A stretch of DNA of 64,000 bases from Magnetospirillum sp. XM-1 (GTDB lineage: Bacteria > Pseudomonadota > Alphaproteobacteria > Rhodospirillales > Magnetospirillaceae). Where the stretch lies: assembly GCF_001511835.1 (NCBI RefSeq), contig NZ_LN997848.1, forward strand, positions 806,001 through 870,000, read 5' to 3'. A program made the position numbers and the translations under genes. Positions within the stretch are counted from its first letter, which is position 1, and each line of letters begins with the position of its first letter. This document shows positions 37,846 to 45,120 of the stretch, in pieces. Below the pieces are notes generated by a model. It saw only the letters and a list, made by a program, of their open reading frames with translations, was not told where the DNA came from and searched no databases.

Positions 37846-38834
37846 TCAGTCTGGCCCCCACCACCATGGACCAACCGGCCTGGGAAGCGGCCTTGGGCGG
37901 CTTTGCCGGGGCCAACCTGCTGCAAAGCTGGGCCTATGGCGCCGCCAAGGTGGACGAGGGCGGCTGGCAGGTGGAGCGGCTGGAGTACCGCGAGGCCGGT
38001 CTTCTGGTGGGAATGGTGCAGGTGATGATCCGCCATCTGCCCCTGGGTCTGGGTGGCCTCGCCTGGATCAATCGCGGCCCGCTTCTAGCTCCGGGCCGGG
38101 ATTCCGCTCCGGCTTTCGCCGCCCTGCGCCGGCATTACGGCGCCCGGGGGTTCTATCTGCGGGTCGCCCCGGCCGTGGCCGATCAGGCGCCACCGCCGGG
38201 ATTTCGCCCGGCGTCACGGTTGGGCTGGGCGTCCGCCCTGCTGGACCTGCGCCCTGATGAGGCGGTGCTGCGCAAGGGCCTGAGCGGCAAGTGGCGCAAC
38301 ACCCTGAACAAGGCCGAGCGGGAAGGCCCGGCGGTCGATGACGCCGAGGACGATCTTGGCGATTTCCTCGTCGGCTACGGCCGTTTCCTGGCGGAGCGCC
38401 GGGTGCCGACCACGGTGACCCCCGCCCTTCTGGCCGCCCTGAATGAGCGCAGCCTGGAGCATCTGCGTCCGCTGGCCTATGTGGCCCGTGTCGGGGACGA
38501 GGTGGTGGGCGGCGTGCTGATGGCCCGCTACGCCAAGGGCGCCGAATACCTGGCGGGCTATGGCACCGAGGCCGGGCGGCGCCTGGGCGCCGGCCAACTG
38601 CTGCTGTGGCGGGCCCTGGTGGACGTGAAGCGGCGGGGTGCTGAATTCCTGGATCTGGGAGGCCTGGACCCCGAACGTACGCCGGCGGGGATTCGGGATT
38701 TCAAGGAAGGAGTGTGCGGAATTCCCTATCGACTGGCCGAAGAGGTTGATTGCCTCGGGATCAATCCCCTGGCCCGGCTGGTCCGCTACAAAGTGGGCCG
38801 CACCCTGGCCCTGGCCGACGGAGCGCCATCATGA
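37842..38834 (+). CDS. FemAB/GNAT-fold peptidyl or acyl transferase
   Basis: This 330-residue protein contains a double GNAT (FemAB-like) fold. N-terminal FAGANLLQSWAYGAAK is the typical FemAB start; LSGKWRNTLNKAEREGP lies in the middle, and YLAGYGTEAGRRLGAGQLLLWRALVDVKRRGAEFLDLGGLD (motif parts GQLLLWRAL and FLDLGG) forms the second acyl-CoA/aminoacyl site. Members add amino acids or acyl groups to peptidoglycan or polysaccharide. Here a four-base overlap with both neighbours puts it in a glycan-modification operon, so transfer of an amino acid or acyl group to a sugar amine is likely. Confidence 0.8.
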   Translation: MISLAPTTMDQPAWEAALGGFAGANLLQSWAYGAAKVDEGGWQVERLEYREAGLLVGMVQVMIRHLPLGLGGLAWINRGPLLAPGRDSAPAFAALRRHYGARGFYLRVAPAVADQAPPPGFRPASRLGWASALLDLRPDEAVLRKGLSGKWRNTLNKAEREGPAVDDAEDDLGDFLVGYGRFLAERRVPTTVTPALLAALNERSLEHLRPLAYVARVGDEVVGGVLMARYAKGAEYLAGYGTEAGRRLGAGQLLLWRALVDVKRRGAEFLDLGGLDPERTPAGIRDFKEGVCGIPYRLAEEVDCLGINPLARLVRYKVGRTLALADGAPS

Positions 38835-39667
38835 GCCTGCGCACTTTGGCCGCTCCCCTGGCCCTGGCCGCCTGGCGTGCCACTGGCCCCCTGCGCGCCA
38901 ATCCGCCGGGCGCGGTACGGATCCTGATTCTGCACGACGTGCCCGAGGCGCAGTTCGCCGCCCTGGCGGATCTCATTGCCGTACTGCAACGAAGTGCCGG
39001 CTTGATCACCCCCGGCCAGGCCGAGGCCCGCCTGGCTGGGGGGGCACCCGCGGACGGCAAGGCCCCGGTTCTGCTGAGCTTCGACGATGGCTTTCGGTCC
39101 AACTTCCGGCTGACCCGGGAGATCCTGGACCCGCTGGGGGTCAAGGCGCTGTTCTTCGTCTGCCCTGCATTGGTGGACATGGCGCCGGAAGACCGCCGGG
39201 CGGCCATCGGCGCCAACATCTTTCGCGGCAGACGGGGGGCGGACGGCCTGGACCTGATGGATTGGGAGCAGCTCAAGGGATTGGCTGCGTCGGGCCATGA
39301 AATCGGCTGTCATTCCGCCCGGCACGTTTCCCTGGTCGGACTCGAGGCCGGGGAGCTGGAGGACGAGGTCGGAATCGCCAAGACCCGCATGGCGGCTGTC
39401 TTGGGGCAGACCTCGCCCTGGTTCGCCTTTCCTTTCGGCGATGTGGCCAATATCGATAGGACTGCTCTCGGAATCATCGGCCGCCACTTTCCCTTATGCC
39501 GGTCGGGCGTGCGGGGTTTGGCCCATGCCGGCAGCCATCCCCTGGCCCTGCCGGCGGAATCCGTCGATCTTGGCGCTCCGCCCGCATTGCGCCTGCTGGC
39601 GGCGGAAGGCGGGATGGCCCCCCTCTACCGAGGCCGCCTGCGCCGCCTGGAAGAGATGGCGTCATGA
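38831..39667 (+). CDS. NodB-type polysaccharide deacetylase
   Basis: This carbohydrate esterase 4-like protein has 278 residues. The metal/catalytic motif is LLSFDDGFRSN, the HSARHVSL segment gives the H-x3-H metal ligands and FAFPFGDV the later motif. It should remove N-acetyl or similar groups from glycan amino sugars; a free amine would be a substrate for the FemAB-like neighbour. The N-terminal LAAPLALAAWRA stretch is weakly hydrophobic and is not a clear signal peptide. ATG 38831 overlaps the previous stop by four bases. Confidence 0.85.
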   Translation: MSLRTLAAPLALAAWRATGPLRANPPGAVRILILHDVPEAQFAALADLIAVLQRSAGLITPGQAEARLAGGAPADGKAPVLLSFDDGFRSNFRLTREILDPLGVKALFFVCPALVDMAPEDRRAAIGANIFRGRRGADGLDLMDWEQLKGLAASGHEIGCHSARHVSLVGLEAGELEDEVGIAKTRMAAVLGQTSPWFAFPFGDVANIDRTALGIIGRHFPLCRSGVRGLAHAGSHPLALPAESVDLGAPPALRLLAAEGGMAPLYRGRLRRLEEMAS

Positions 39668-40752
39668 TCACCGGCGCCCCGCTGCCCGGCTGGATGGATC
39701 TGGCGGCGCTGCTGGGTGTCGCGACAGATGGCGACGTGGCGGCCGCGCCCTGGACCTTGCCCGCCGACAAGGCGGTATGGTTTTCGCGCTCCGCCCACGG
39801 CCTGGCCGCCATCGTCGCCTCCTGGCGCCGCCGGCACGGTCGTCCGCCCCGGCTCTGGGTGCCCGACTATTTCTGCAACGCCAGCCTTGACCCGGTGCGA
39901 CGGGACGGCATTTCCCCGATTTTCTACCCCGTGGGCCTCGATCTGGAGCCCGATTGGCAGGAATGCCGCCATCTGGCCCTGGCTGAGGCGCCCGATCTGG
40001 TCCTGGCGGTGCATTATTTCGGCCTGCCCGCCGCCATGGGTGCGGCCCTTGAATTCTGTCGCCAGGCGGGTGCCCTGCTGATCGAGGATTGCGCCCATGT
40101 GCTGGCGCCCATGGACGGTGTGGGTCAGACCGGCGACTTCGTGCTGTGGAGCCCGCACAAGCACTTGGCGGTGCCCCAGGGTGGTCTGGTGGTGTGCCGC
40201 GCGCCCGACGAGGCCCTCGCTGCGCCGCCGGGCTCTTCGCCCTCATTGCGCGGCTGGCTGGCCAAGCGGCTGATTCAGAAGGTGGCGCCCGGCTGGCTGC
40301 TGCCGCCGGCCACCCGCCAGGGACCCCAGCGCTTCGAGGATGATCCGCCCGAGGGCCACCTGCCCGACACGCCCACCCTGGCTCCTCGGGCCCTTGCCCT
40401 GCTGGCCGCGGTCCGCCCGTCCCTGCCCCGGGTGGTGGCCCGGCGGCGGCGCAACGCCCTGGCCCTGCTGGAGGTCCTGAACCGGGTCGCCGGTTGGGAG
40501 CCGCTGTTCGACCCGGGATCCGCCACCCCTTACCGGCTGGTCATGCGGTGCGGGTCGCCGGACGTCGCCTCCCAGCGCTTCGAGGTCTATCGCGGCCGGG
40601 GTATTCCCGTGGAAAGCTGGCCCGACCTAGCTCCCGAAGTGAAGGCCGCCCCCGCCAGCCATGCCCGCGCCCTGGCCCTGCGAGCCCATCTGCTGTGCTT
40701 TCCGGTGCATCAGGGCATCGAAACGGCGGAACTGATCCACCGGGCGGGCTGA
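39664..40752 (+). CDS. DegT/DnrJ/EryC1-like PLP protein
   Basis: This 362-residue fold type I PLP protein is a divergent DegT-like member. WVPDYFCNASLDPVRR replaces the usual PSxTFxAT segment, AGALLIEDCAHVLAP holds the PLP-ring Asp, and the Schiff-base Lys is near residue 166 in LWSPHKHLAVPQGG. The Lys is present, so catalysis is possible, but the divergent substrate loops prevent assigning a sugar. It closes the asnB-FemAB-deacetylase operon with four-base overlap. Convergent with the nucleotidyltransferase 9 bases downstream. Confidence 0.8.
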   Translation: MITGAPLPGWMDLAALLGVATDGDVAAAPWTLPADKAVWFSRSAHGLAAIVASWRRRHGRPPRLWVPDYFCNASLDPVRRDGISPIFYPVGLDLEPDWQECRHLALAEAPDLVLAVHYFGLPAAMGAALEFCRQAGALLIEDCAHVLAPMDGVGQTGDFVLWSPHKHLAVPQGGLVVCRAPDEALAAPPGSSPSLRGWLAKRLIQKVAPGWLLPPATRQGPQRFEDDPPEGHLPDTPTLAPRALALLAAVRPSLPRVVARRRRNALALLEVLNRVAGWEPLFDPGSATPYRLVMRCGSPDVASQRFEVYRGRGIPVESWPDLAPEVKAAPASHARALALRAHLLCFPVHQGIETAELIHRAG

Positions 40753-40761
40753 TATTCGCTT

Positions 40762-41496
40762 TCAGTTTGGAAGGCGGGGTAGAATGTCGGTGGCGGCCCG
40801 TTCCACATCGGCGGGAAAGTCGATTTCGACCCAGGGCAGGCCGGTGATGTCCGATGCGGTCTGGCGGCCGGTTCCAGCCAGGACCAGATCGCGAATGACC
40901 TCCTCATATGGCTCATCCAGGCGTCCGGCGGCCACGTATTCGGCAGCTCGCTTCGCCAAGCGTCCGGCCATGGTGGCGGAAAAACGGAAGAAGCCGACCG
41001 ATTCACCGACGGTGTCGTGGCGTACGGGATCAACCTTCTTTCGAAACTCCACCGGTTTACCATTGTCGAGCAGTAATTTGACCGGCTCGTCGCCCGGCTC
41101 GAAATCTCGGTCCAGCAGGAACCGGATGTCGTCGCCAGGTTCGAGCAACGGTCGGACCATATCGGGGTGACACAAGACGTCGGCGTCCATCACCAGCACG
41201 TCGCCGCCGGCGGTCAGGGCCGGCCCCAGACGATGCAGGGTGACGACACTGCCCCGTTCAAAATCGGGATTGGAAATAGTTCGGATTCCGGGGTGTCCAG
41301 CCAAGGCTTGCTCGATAATTCCGGCGTGAAAACCGGTGGCGATTACCACCTCGTTCACGCCGAAACCTTGCAGCATGGCAAGATGGCGTTTCAGCAAGGT
41401 CTTGCCACCGAAGGACAGCATGATCTTGGGCTGGTCGCCCAGGGGGCTTCCCAGCCGCAGGCCGCGGCCGGCGGCAAGGATGACGGCTCTCAGCAT
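40762..41496 (-). CDS. pntC: CTP-transferase of the PntC/phosphocholine cytidylyltransferase type
   Basis: This 244-residue nucleotidyltransferase-fold protein starts RAVILAAGRGLRLG (residues 3-16), then QPKIMLSFGGKTLL, VLVMDADVLCHP and the acidic metal site near LDEPYEEVIRDL. The family activates phosphocholine or 2-aminoethylphosphonate (AEP) with CTP. It overlaps the phnW stop by seven bases, so CMP-AEP formation is the best inference. Activated AEP would then be transferred to a glycan or lipid. Phosphocholine or another head group remains possible. No LicD-like transferase is seen nearby. Confidence 0.82.
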   Translation of the reverse strand: MLRAVILAAGRGLRLGSPLGDQPKIMLSFGGKTLLKRHLAMLQGFGVNEVVIATGFHAGIIEQALAGHPGIRTISNPDFERGSVVTLHRLGPALTAGGDVLVMDADVLCHPDMVRPLLEPGDDIRFLLDRDFEPGDEPVKLLLDNGKPVEFRKKVDPVRHDTVGESVGFFRFSATMAGRLAKRAAEYVAAGRLDEPYEEVIRDLVLAGTGRQTASDITGLPWVEIDFPADVERAATDILPRLPN

Positions 41497-42614
41497 TTGA
41501 TTTTCTCCCGCTTCATTGTCCCGAGTACTTCGGCCACCATGGCGACGGCCCGCTCCATATCGGCGATATCAAGGTCGCCGATACAGCCCATTCGAAAGGT
41601 TTCGCCCTGGGTCAGCTTGCCCGGATAAATCACCACCTGACGCTTTTCGAGCAGGTGATAGAAGGTGGAAAAACAAAAATCCGGGGCGGAGGGCATGTGA
41701 AAAGAGACGATGATGGGCGATTGCAGCGATAGCGGCAGCAGCGGCTCGAATCCCAATCGCGTCATCGCCTCGACCAGCCGGTCCCGGTTTCGGCTATAGC
41801 GGAGCAGCCGGGCGGCGGGACCGCCTTCGGCCTCCAGGGTAATCAGGGCCTGATCCAATGCGGCGATCACATGGGTTGGAGGGGTGAAACGCCACTGCCC
41901 GGTCTTGGTAAAACCCGTCCACTGGTCGTGCAAATCCAGGGACAGGCTGGGGCAATTGCCCGCGGCTGCCGACAGGGTCGCCTTGTCGGCCAGCACGAAG
42001 GCCAGGCCGGGGACACCTTCCAGGCATTTATTGGCCGAGCCCACCACCGCTTCTGCCGGTAGGGTGCTGAGGTCCAGGGGCAGGGCGCCAAAGGCGCTGA
42101 TGGCATCGACGATCAGCTTTTTCCCACGGGCGGCGGCGACATGGGCGATATCGTCGAGGGGATTGAGGATTCCCGATGTGGTCTCGCACCACACTACCGA
42201 CACATGGGTCATGTGGGGCGAGGCCGCCAGGGCGTCATCCAGCGCCTTGGCCGAGACCGGTTCGGTTTCGGGGAATTCCATGACCTGATGAGGGCGGCCA
42301 AGCCGGCGGCAGATTTCAGCCATTCGCCGGCCATAGACGCCGTTGGCCAAGATCAGGAGCATATCTGTGGGGCGCAGCAAGGTGCCCAAGGTCGCTTCCA
42401 CCGCGAAGGTGCCGCTGCCTTGAATAGGGACGCAGACATGGCTGTCGCCGGCCCCCGCCAAGGCTTCCAGCCGGGAACGGATGCTGCCGGTCAGGGCCAG
42501 GAAGCTTTCCTCCCGCGAGCCGTAATCGGTCAACATGGCCGCCCGAGTCGCCGACGCCACCGACAGTGGCCCCGGCGTCAACAGTAGCCGGCGAGGAAGC
42601 GGCGCGCTGCTCAT
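41490..42614 (-). CDS. phnW: 2-Aminoethylphosphonate:pyruvate transaminase
   Basis: This class V aminotransferase has 374 residues (family ~365-370). It aligns by eye with PhnW along its length: LLLTPGPLSVASATRAAML, VPIQGSGTFAVEATLG, CETTSGILNPLDDI, VDAISAFGALPLDL and the PLP lysine in GSANKCLEGVPG (about residue 196). It interconverts phosphonoacetaldehyde plus alanine with AEP plus pyruvate. Beside a CTP-transferase and with PEP mutase 9 kb away, the biosynthetic direction is more likely than degradation; no PhnX hydrolase is visible. The start ATG overlaps the radical SAM stop by four bases. Confidence 0.9.
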   Translation of the reverse strand: MSSAPLPRRLLLTPGPLSVASATRAAMLTDYGSREESFLALTGSIRSRLEALAGAGDSHVCVPIQGSGTFAVEATLGTLLRPTDMLLILANGVYGRRMAEICRRLGRPHQVMEFPETEPVSAKALDDALAASPHMTHVSVVWCETTSGILNPLDDIAHVAAARGKKLIVDAISAFGALPLDLSTLPAEAVVGSANKCLEGVPGLAFVLADKATLSAAAGNCPSLSLDLHDQWTGFTKTGQWRFTPPTHVIAALDQALITLEAEGGPAARLLRYSRNRDRLVEAMTRLGFEPLLPLSLQSPIIVSFHMPSAPDFCFSTFYHLLEKRQVVIYPGKLTQGETFRMGCIGDLDIADMERAVAMVAEVLGTMKREKIKC

Positions 42615-44092
42615 TTCAGGAATTCCCGGCGGTAACGCTCGGTGTATTCCATGAACAGGGCATTGCCTTCGGGAGTGTCGGCTTCGGCCCGGCGGATGTC
42701 GCCCCATTCCTCGCGGGGGAATTTGACATAGAGCGGGAAGGTGCGATGCAGTCCCGACAGCTCGACTTTGCTCATCTGCGGCATATCAAGGGTGGGGCCG
42801 ACCCGGTAATCGCCGGCGATTTCGTCCTCTCTGATCAGGCCCTCCAATTCGCAGACCTCGCGCAGCTTGCTGCCCTTGTAGGGGCTGAAATAGCCCACGA
42901 TCACCCCATCGGGGGCAATCTTGCGGTCCAACTCGATGGTTTCGAAGATCATTTCGCGGGTCTCGCCGGGAAACCCGATGACATTGTTGGCCGAAATCCG
43001 CAGCTTGGTCTCGCGTAGCACGTCGAAGGCTCGCAAAATGGTGTCGTCGCTGATCAGGCGGCCGAGCACGTTCTTGCGCAGGTCATAATTACCGCTTTCT
43101 ACCCCGACGCTGACGCTTTCGCAGCCGATGCCGACCAGCAGGTCGATCTTTTCGCGGGTTACCGATTCGGGACGGACTTCCACCCAGAACGGCAGATTGA
43201 CCTTCTCGCGATACAACTGGACGAAGCGTTCAATCCGCTTCAAAGGGGTGGTTAGGAAGCTTTCCGCCACTAAGTAGCAATAGGCCAGTTGGTAGCGTTC
43301 CTTCTTCTCGACCATCTCGTCGATCAGGCGATCGATATTCTTTTCGCGGTAATATTTATCCGAGTAGAGCTCATTGTATCCGGAATTGATGCAGTAGGTG
43401 CAGGAATAGGGGCAACCCCGGTTCATCTCGAACGCCCCAGTGACCGAAACCCGGCCACCCATGGGCTTCCAGAAGCGGCGACGGTCATAGACTTCCCAAT
43501 CCTGCGGCGGCAGGCTCGTCAGGTCCACCGGGGGACGGACGGCATTCTTGTAGACCTTACCGTTCTGCTTGACCCAGAGGTTGAGTACGTCCGAATGATC
43601 CTGGCCGTCACGCAGGCGCTGGCACAGTTCAACCAGGGCCTCCTCACCCTCGCCGACGCACACCATGTCCACCGCCGGGTGGCGGATGCACATCTCGGGA
43701 GCGAATGTGGGAAAGGGACCGCCGGCTACGGTGGGAATTCCCCGCCCGGCGACAGCCTCCAGCAATCTTGCGCCCAGTTCCCAGGTCACCTCGATACAGG
43801 ACAGGCCGATCAGATCGGGCTTGTACTCTTCGACCACCCGGACAAAGTCCTCGACTACGTCCACATCGGCGGGAGCGACCCCAAAATCCTCGAGTCGGGT
43901 GGGGCGGACCTGCAAGGCCCGGGCGCGGGCCTCGTCGCCGGTGATGTCGGCGGTGCGATAGAAAGTGGTGTCGAACAGACGGATACCGAATCCAGCCTCT
44001 TTGACACAACCGGCCAGGACGCCGATTCCTGCCGTGATCAACGTATCAAGCATAGTGTTGCTGTTGATCAACAGTACCCGAAATTCCTTCAT
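42611..44092 (-). CDS. B12-binding-domain radical SAM protein (first)
   Basis: This 493-residue class B radical SAM protein has an N-terminal Rossmann-like cobalamin-binding domain (1-~190: VLLINSNTMLDTLITAGIG, GLSCIEVTWELG, VAGGPFPTF). The cluster motif follows as RGCPYSCTYC (Cys 227, 231, 234). The B12 His motif (DxHxxG) is not seen, so cobalamin may bind base-off without a protein ligand or not at all. It is very likely a methyltransferase or another C-C bond enzyme, substrate unknown. ATG 44092 has an ideal AAAGGAG six to ten bases upstream. It is coupled to both neighbours. Confidence 0.87.
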   Translation of the reverse strand: MKEFRVLLINSNTMLDTLITAGIGVLAGCVKEAGFGIRLFDTTFYRTADITGDEARARALQVRPTRLEDFGVAPADVDVVEDFVRVVEEYKPDLIGLSCIEVTWELGARLLEAVAGRGIPTVAGGPFPTFAPEMCIRHPAVDMVCVGEGEEALVELCQRLRDGQDHSDVLNLWVKQNGKVYKNAVRPPVDLTSLPPQDWEVYDRRRFWKPMGGRVSVTGAFEMNRGCPYSCTYCINSGYNELYSDKYYREKNIDRLIDEMVEKKERYQLAYCYLVAESFLTTPLKRIERFVQLYREKVNLPFWVEVRPESVTREKIDLLVGIGCESVSVGVESGNYDLRKNVLGRLISDDTILRAFDVLRETKLRISANNVIGFPGETREMIFETIELDRKIAPDGVIVGYFSPYKGSKLREVCELEGLIREDEIAGDYRVGPTLDMPQMSKVELSGLHRTFPLYVKFPREEWGDIRRAEADTPEGNALFMEYTERYRREFLK

Positions 44093-44988
44093 GGTCGGCT
44101 CCTTTGCCACGGGGCGCCGAGCAGTCCGGCAATCCAGTCGTAGCCTTGCTGAATGTCTGAGGTGACCCGATCAACGGGGTATTCAAAGATGATGGCCGGG
44201 TAAGGGGCCTGGCCGAGAACCGTGTCCAGGAGCGCCGGGATATCGAACCAGCCATCTTTTGCTTGATTGTCGGGATGCAGGGGGCGCCTTTCGCGCAGGC
44301 CGGACCGTCCGTGCCACAGATGCATGGAGCGGATGCGGGAAGCCAGGATGGCGGCATCCTTGAGCGGATCACGACAGCGTCGTGCGGCGCCGATCCATAG
44401 GTGTCCCACATCCAGGCAGATTCCCAGTTCCGGCAGGTCTGCCAGCGCCTCCATAAAGCCCTCTGCGGAGTGAAAACCATCGCTGTAGGCGGCGAATTCC
44501 ACATCCACCATCACACCATGCGAGCGAGCCGCGGCGGCGATGCGTTTGCAGGCTGCATGAGCCAGACGCCGAGCCTCGATCGGATCGGTGGTATCCGTTT
44601 CGCCGAAGGTGAGATGGCAAACCGCATAATCGGCGTTCAGCCGACTAGCCCAGGCCAAGCCGTGTTCTAGCAATCGGAACGAGTGCTCCCGGCGCTCCCC
44701 GTCGGCATGCAGAAAATACCAATGGGTATGGCACTGAGGCGCCCAGTGAGGGCGGAATACCGGAAGGTGGACACTGAGACCCGTCCGGCCTTCTTCCGCC
44801 ATGGTCGCGCACAGGGATGGGATGTGCTCCACCATGGCCGGGTTCAGGTCGAGAATCTCGAACCGCCCCAATCCACGGTGAATGAGATTGGCGGGAGGGT
44901 GGTAGGGATGGTCGTGAACGACTGGAACCTGTTGCGGCACCGGCGGATCTTCGACTGAAGATGAGACCTGCAGCTGTCCGACAGCCAT
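44089..44988 (-). CDS. Xylose-isomerase-like TIM-barrel (sugar phosphate isomerase/epimerase)
   Basis: This AP-endonuclease-2-type TIM barrel has about 299 residues. VDVEFAAYSD (metal Glu), GICLDVGHLWIG (Asp and His of the metal site), MHLWHGRSGLR and IIFEYPVD (last metal Glu) are visible. Family members isomerise or epimerise keto sugars or act on similar small molecules; no specific reaction can be named. The start is uncertain: ATG 44988 or an upstream TTG at 45057, neither with a good ribosome site. It heads the operon leading to radical SAM, PhnW and PntC genes. Confidence 0.78.
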   Translation of the reverse strand: MAVGQLQVSSSVEDPPVPQQVPVVHDHPYHPPANLIHRGLGRFEILDLNPAMVEHIPSLCATMAEEGRTGLSVHLPVFRPHWAPQCHTHWYFLHADGERREHSFRLLEHGLAWASRLNADYAVCHLTFGETDTTDPIEARRLAHAACKRIAAAARSHGVMVDVEFAAYSDGFHSAEGFMEALADLPELGICLDVGHLWIGAARRCRDPLKDAAILASRIRSMHLWHGRSGLRERRPLHPDNQAKDGWFDIPALLDTVLGQAPYPAIIFEYPVDRVTSDIQQGYDWIAGLLGAPWQRSRP

Positions 44989-45106
44989 TTCCAAGGGCCA
45001 GCGGCCGTTGGCAAGGGGGCAGGAAACTCCTTGGGAAAAGCGCCGCCTTTGGGACAAGGGGTGTCTGTTCCGCGGCGGAACTTAAGAGATCGGACGCCGT
45101 CTTACT

Positions 45107-45120
45107 GTGACGACGGTCAA
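45107..45120. promoter_or_regulatory. FNR-like box upstream of the phosphonate operon
   Basis: GTGACGACGGTCAA differs from TTGAY-N4-RTCAA by one base and shares the GACGA core with the box at 47237. It overlaps the stop codon of the molybdo-enzyme gene and lies about 120 bases before the TIM-barrel start. A chance match is possible. Confidence 0.4.
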
